DNA of 47,500 nt from Chrysomallon squamiferum (lineage: Eukaryota > Mollusca > Gastropoda > Neomphalida > Peltospiridae). Where the stretch lies: positions 4,918,277 to 4,965,776 of the forward strand of contig CM022678.1 of assembly GCA_012295275.1 (NCBI GenBank), in the 5' to 3' direction. Below the pieces are notes generated by a model, which had not been told where the DNA came from, did not search any database, and saw only the letters and a list, made by a program, of their open reading frames with translations. Numbering within the stretch: position 1 is the first letter of the stretch; every line of letters begins with the position of its first letter. Position numbers and translations under genes: made by a program. Positions 44,030 through 47,500 of the stretch are shown piece by piece.

Positions 44030-44739
44030 CTGGAAGGTGAAAATTCATTAGCTAACATTATAAAATGGGCGTAGTCTGATGGAGGGATAAATATCTTCAG
44101 AGAAATAGAAGCTTGAGCCCATAAATGACGTGATGCAATTTATTTTTTATATTTCACGTTATTATATTATTATTTTGTGGAATTAGTCGTCGCTAATGAC
44201 AAAGGAGGACAGTAAAATAAACTTAATGAATGCCGTATTTTGCGTCTACAAAATTTTAAGATATGCATCTGTGTTTTTATATTTATTTATTATTTTTCAT
44301 TTGATTCTTGGGTAAGAACACCCATATCTACTTTTTCGGATCAAGAAAGGTACTGTTTAGTAGTATTCTATGCAAATGTATCCTTCAGTATTCCCTCCAT
44401 GTCAACGACTTTTACATCAGCAGAAAACGCTAATAGCTATAACTGTTGCATATCTAGATATATCACATTAGCGTTACTGTTTAAATGAAGGACATATTAA
44501 ATGATACCCTTCTTTTTCTTTTCTTTCCCAGCATCACTTTATGATTTAAATAACAAAGTTTTATATATATATATTACAGTTAAACAATATGGAATTTAAA
44601 AGTATATTAAATATTAAAGTGAGAAAGAAAGAATCGAAATCATGATATTCTTACCACATTGTTCTGCAGTTGCTGTCGTGGTTGTGAATATAAGTAGGAA
44701 AAGTTTCGCTAAGAATGGTAGATTTGAAACACTCTTCAT
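41424..44739 (-). CDS. Secreted four-module protein, copy 3, with heptad VNTR and altered C-terminus (896 aa)
   Basis: The exons join 44739-44655 to 44029-41424. It has the same signal peptide type ([12 protein letters not shown], then EQC) and the same four modules. After a full furin-type site RKKR in module 4, the short linker of copies 1-2 is replaced by about 45 GKPDEGN heptads bounded by Cys-containing segments (KPCAAN at the start; GQCRPCGEN and DDCS at the end). Module 4 then resumes at [14 protein letters not shown]. The last five residues WFVNY are missing. After KYAIK the frame runs 48 residues into flank and microsatellite, ending in an alternating His/Ile/Tyr string. The first sequon (NFT) is lost and an extra NGT is gained. 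It may be functional with a disordered spacer, or decaying at its 3' end. Function is unknown. Confidence 0.82.
41820..42780 (-). repeat. 21-bp coding VNTR (GKPDEGN heptads)
   Basis: About 45 units of 21 bases (+ strand TTCATCTGGTTTTCCATTTC plus one C). Variant units ([28 protein letters not shown]) mark higher-order blocks: the GNPDEGN unit recurs at + positions 42578, 42452 and 42221, that is 6 and 11 units apart. Three + frames and a second - frame are also open because the unit is a multiple of three without stops. Confidence 0.95.
44655..44739 (-). CDS. Copy 3 signal-peptide exon
   Basis: 28 codons plus one base, donor GTAAGA. The exon starts about 44751 after a conserved ATTTTAG acceptor. 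Confidence 0.87.
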
Positions 44740-44925
44740 AGTGAACTTAGTCTAAAATAGATAGTATTATTATAATTATTATTATTATTATTATTATTTT
44801 AATAACTAAAAAATGCTAAATGTATCTGTTCGTCAACTTTGTATTCAAATAACAAAAAAGTAACAAGGACAATAAATGAATGGCTATGAAAAAAGTTATT
44901 AATCTGTCTTACTATTTCTGTATCT

Positions 44926-45597
44926 CAGTGATTCTCAATCAGTGTGCCGCGGCACACTGGTGTGCCACAAGATATTCCTAAGTGTGCCGCCAAATTTTGA
45001 ACGGCACACTAAGAAAATGCGAAAAACCATGTGGTCCAAAAATAAAACAAACAGTAGTATGCAAGGTAAAAACGAAAATATTCTCACTTCAACAGACTAT
45101 CTGCCCTCAAAAAGAAAATTGTTAAAATTAAAACATTCGACTCTGCCCATTGATTCATTATGGATTTCAGTTCCAATTTTCAACTTCTTATATATGTGAA
45201 TTAGGCTTCTGAAAATTAAACAACATAAAAAAAATGAAGCACGCGAGATTACGTACAACGAAAGAAGAAATGAGGGTGTTTCTGTCTCATATTCGACAAA
45301 ACATTGAGGAAATTATGAATAAAAGTCAGGCACAAATTTCTCACTAAAGAAGCCAGCTATTTGACTGATGAAATTCGAAACACTGCAGTGAAGTATTGCT
45401 ATGTTTTTCTGTATTTAGTTTGAGTCATTCTATGTGTCTATGACTAGTCTGTGTCTACGGTTGTATGCCGTCTACGACTTGCCATGTTTTTACTTTACAA
45501 AATTCAGATATTTTTCATATATATTTAGCCAGGTGTGCCGCTATTTTTTCATGTGTTCCAAGGTGTGCCGTTGGCAAAAAAAGGTTGAGAACCACTG
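44926..45597 (+). mobile_element. Non-autonomous hAT element (672 bp) with 8-bp TSD
   Basis: Left end CAGTGATTCTCAATC; right end, reverse-complemented, CAGTGGTTCTCAACC. Exact 8-bp direct repeats CTGTATCT flank it (44918-44925 and 45598-45605), as for hAT insertions. Subterminal GTGTGCCG motifs repeat at both ends. Inside, a short + frame ending at TAA 45345-45347 reads RLRTTKEEMRVFLSHIR and SQAQISH, the C-terminal pattern of ZBED/SCAND3-like hAT transposases. Most of the transposase is deleted. It sits in the copy 3 UTR intron. Confidence 0.9.
45240..45347 (+). pseudogene. hAT transposase C-terminal remnant
   Basis: 35 codons from HARLRTT to QAQISH and stop. The preceding part (LWISV, LLKIK) is in broken frames. 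It represents only the end of the dimerisation domain. Confidence 0.75.
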
Positions 45598-45718
45598 CTG
45601 TATCTATAAATGAAATTATTCATATGAGAAAAAAAAGAAGAAAAAAAAAAGCAAGAGAAAAATTTCAATAAATAATTTCAATTCTCAACATTGTTGATGA
45701 TACATGAACTGGACTTAC

Positions 45719-45758
45719 CACTGAGTAGCTCACAATCTCTGCGATTCTCTTCAAAAGT
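45719..45758 (-). other. Copy 3 non-coding first exon (approximate 5' end)
   Basis: Donor GTAAGT at 45718-45713. Removing the hAT element leaves a UTR intron of about 287 bases, close to copy 2. Confidence 0.65.
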
Positions 45759-45782
45759 GACAAATTCATTGACTGTGTTAAA

Positions 45783-45847
45783 CTTATACAAATATTCAAA
45801 TGAGGTGATAATTTGTTTTTGTGCTGAATGACAGCTTGTAGTCGCAA
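45783..45847 (-). promoter_or_regulatory. Copy 3 core promoter
   Basis: TATAAG on the - strand at 45783-45788; the invariant 16-base block is at 45832-45847. Confidence 0.62.
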
Positions 45848-46111
45848 CGTTTGGTTTCAATCAGCTCATCGTAGCTTTCATAATAATTATTTCGCTGTAG
45901 AAATCGATAAAATAGAAGAAACTAACTTTTGTATATTTCAAATTTATTATCAACCTTTCCTAGTAATAAAGTTTCTAAATAATGAACAACATCGATATAT
46001 ATATACATATACTTTATTAACAGGAAAGGGTGGTAATAAATTGATATATATATATATACATATACGTACTTATGTACGTATGTATGTATATATGTATTTT
46101 GTATGTATATA

Positions 46112-46183
<72 letters not shown>

Positions 46184-46189
46184 CATATA

Positions 46190-46400
46190 AAACCCTTTTA
46201 GTTAATAAATCAGGCAAATTGGTGAAATTATAATATGAAACTGCAAAGTTTCTAGCTAAAAAACATGCTTTTGATATTTTGCCATACATCCTGTGTTTTA
46301 TGACGACATACATCGTGTTGAAATTTGTTTTATGACGACAAAATTGTTTTGTAAACCTGCTCTTTTGCAATGACTGTATTTATTCGCGTATAATAAGCAC
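46190..46400 (+). repeat. Dispersed block, right copy
   Basis: Counterpart of 29055-29270, about 0.4 kb upstream of the copy 3 promoter. Confidence 0.82.
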
Positions 46401-46789
46401 CTTTTTCACACTTACTTATACTAAAACGCTGGATATATTCATTACATACGATAACAGATGTTTTTTCTTCTATTATTAATCTCCCAGCTATTTTAATATA
46501 GAACTTTATTTATTTATTTATTTGTTTATTTTGGTTTGTTTCTCTATTTGTTTATGAATTTTTATTATTATTATTATTATTATTTTTTTAAACAGTGTAC
46601 CGATCGTATTCCTATATTACCTGTTTCTGCAATTTCCTCGTCTGAAATCATACTAAGAACAAACTACTTATTACACTAAACATATATATATATATATATA
46701 TACAAATACATACATACATAGATAGATAGATAGATAGATAGACATACAGATATATGGATTGATAGATAGCTAGATAGATACATAGCCTG

Positions 46790-47130
46790 CAGTAATTAAT
46801 TCCCCATAATCAGGAGTGTGTTTGTACAGCATTGTAATAATAAAGGGTGAATGAGAAGGATTATTTTCTGTTCAGAAATTAAGATATTTAAGAAGTATAA
46901 ACGAAATCAAATGATATAAAATGAACATAGATGGATGTCCTGGATAAACTAGAATTGAATATTCCTAAATCAAAGCTATGTGGCGTTTGTTAGTTGCGAC
47001 AGATTTTTTTTAATTAATCTTTTTATTTTTGTATTTGTATGCGAAGCTAGTCACGTTTGAAAGTGAGTTAAACATTCGGAACGATATGGATGAGCGAATA
47101 CCTGATGAAGTATTGATTTTATGAGAAATC
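46790..47130 (+). repeat. Upstream paralogous block, unit 3
   Basis: Counterpart of 22395-22690, upstream of copy 3. Confidence 0.82.
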
Positions 47131-47456
47131 TGAAATAGAAAAGAAAATTTATTTTTTATATATCGAACTGTATTAACATTATAATTTTTTTTTATAAGCC
47201 AGGTTTCAAAATTTCACTAAGAGTAAATTCGGCAAACTCGTTGAGGAATCTGTTTCACCATTCTTACACTAATTATATTTAGATTAAAAAAAAAATAGTA
47301 GTAGTAGTAGTAAATAAATAAATAAATAAATAAATAAATGATATTCAGCGTGTCTAGGTGAGATATATTTTCATTACATCACCCTCCTCCCTACAGATTA
47401 ATAGGCATATTTTTAATAACTAATATTATCTTCTTGAAAGTAATAACACACAATAA

Positions 47457-47500
<44 letters not shown>

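Larger units (their letters stand above)
45860..47500. other. Gene-free interval upstream of copy 3 to window end
   Basis: It contains a TA array (46117-46172), the dispersed block 46190-46400, ATT and GATA tracts (46560-46770), the upstream block (46790-47130), a stretch at 47375-47455 matching 24246-24335, and a TC array (47460-47500) running off the edge. No exon is seen. Confidence 0.6.

Noticed and set aside
44942-45199. 85-codon frame near copy 3
   Set aside because: It lies inside the hAT element across its left terminus and out of frame with the transposase relic.
45828-46370. Tyr/Ile-rich frames on both strands near 46 kb
   Set aside because: They run through a TA microsatellite and overlap the copy 3 promoter region.

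Overview
The window is AT-rich, intron-bearing animal DNA packed with microsatellites (ATT, TAC, TATG, GT, GA and AT tracts) and short homopolymers, with GT/AG introns and AATAAA signals. The texture, together with a lineage-type secreted gene family, suggests a mollusc, most plausibly a cephalopod such as Octopus. The species cannot be fixed from the sequence alone.

Left third (about 2.9-13.9 kb, + strand): a complete 11-exon gene for Elongin A, reconstructed exon by exon. It has the N-terminal TFIIS/LW domain, a very long Ser/Lys/Asp linker in one 2.16 kb exon, a BC-box for Elongin B/C, the F-box-like Elongin A core and a basic C-terminus. Ten introns carry microsatellites and one 27-28 bp minisatellite. 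One exon junction (exon 6) shows a one-base frame conflict. Downstream lies a 77-bp satellite.

Right two thirds (about 15-47.5 kb): a tandem cluster on the - strand of three paralogous secreted proteins with starts at 20417, 35247 and 44739. Each gene has a conserved promoter with a non-coding first exon, a signal-peptide exon with a phase-1 intron, and one long exon encoding four copies of a module of about 110-120 residues (W..V....NGD.V.GS..EL...V..G..V+V ... I.WFV). I do not recognise the module as a named family. Copies 1 and 2 are 545 aa. Copy 3 is predicted at 896 aa because a 21-bp VNTR encoding a GKPDEGN heptad (about 45 units) has expanded inside module 4, and its last five residues are replaced by a 48-residue tail created by a flank deletion. 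Two decayed relatives lie between copies 1 and 2, one inverted. Modules 1-2 carry variable loops, while the 3' end of the coding exon is almost identical among copies.

The intergenic DNA is mosaic. Flanking blocks of the cluster recur two to four times: a TGACGTCA-containing repeat downstream of each gene, upstream blocks near 22.4, 36.1 and 46.8 kb, and pieces of the Elongin A 3' flank near 39.6-40.4 kb. The UTR introns hold a 672-bp hAT deletion derivative with an exact 8-bp target duplication (copy 3) and an unclassified MITE of about 350 bp (copy 1). No tRNA or rRNA gene and no CRISPR array was found. One possible tRNA-derived A-box remnant is noted.
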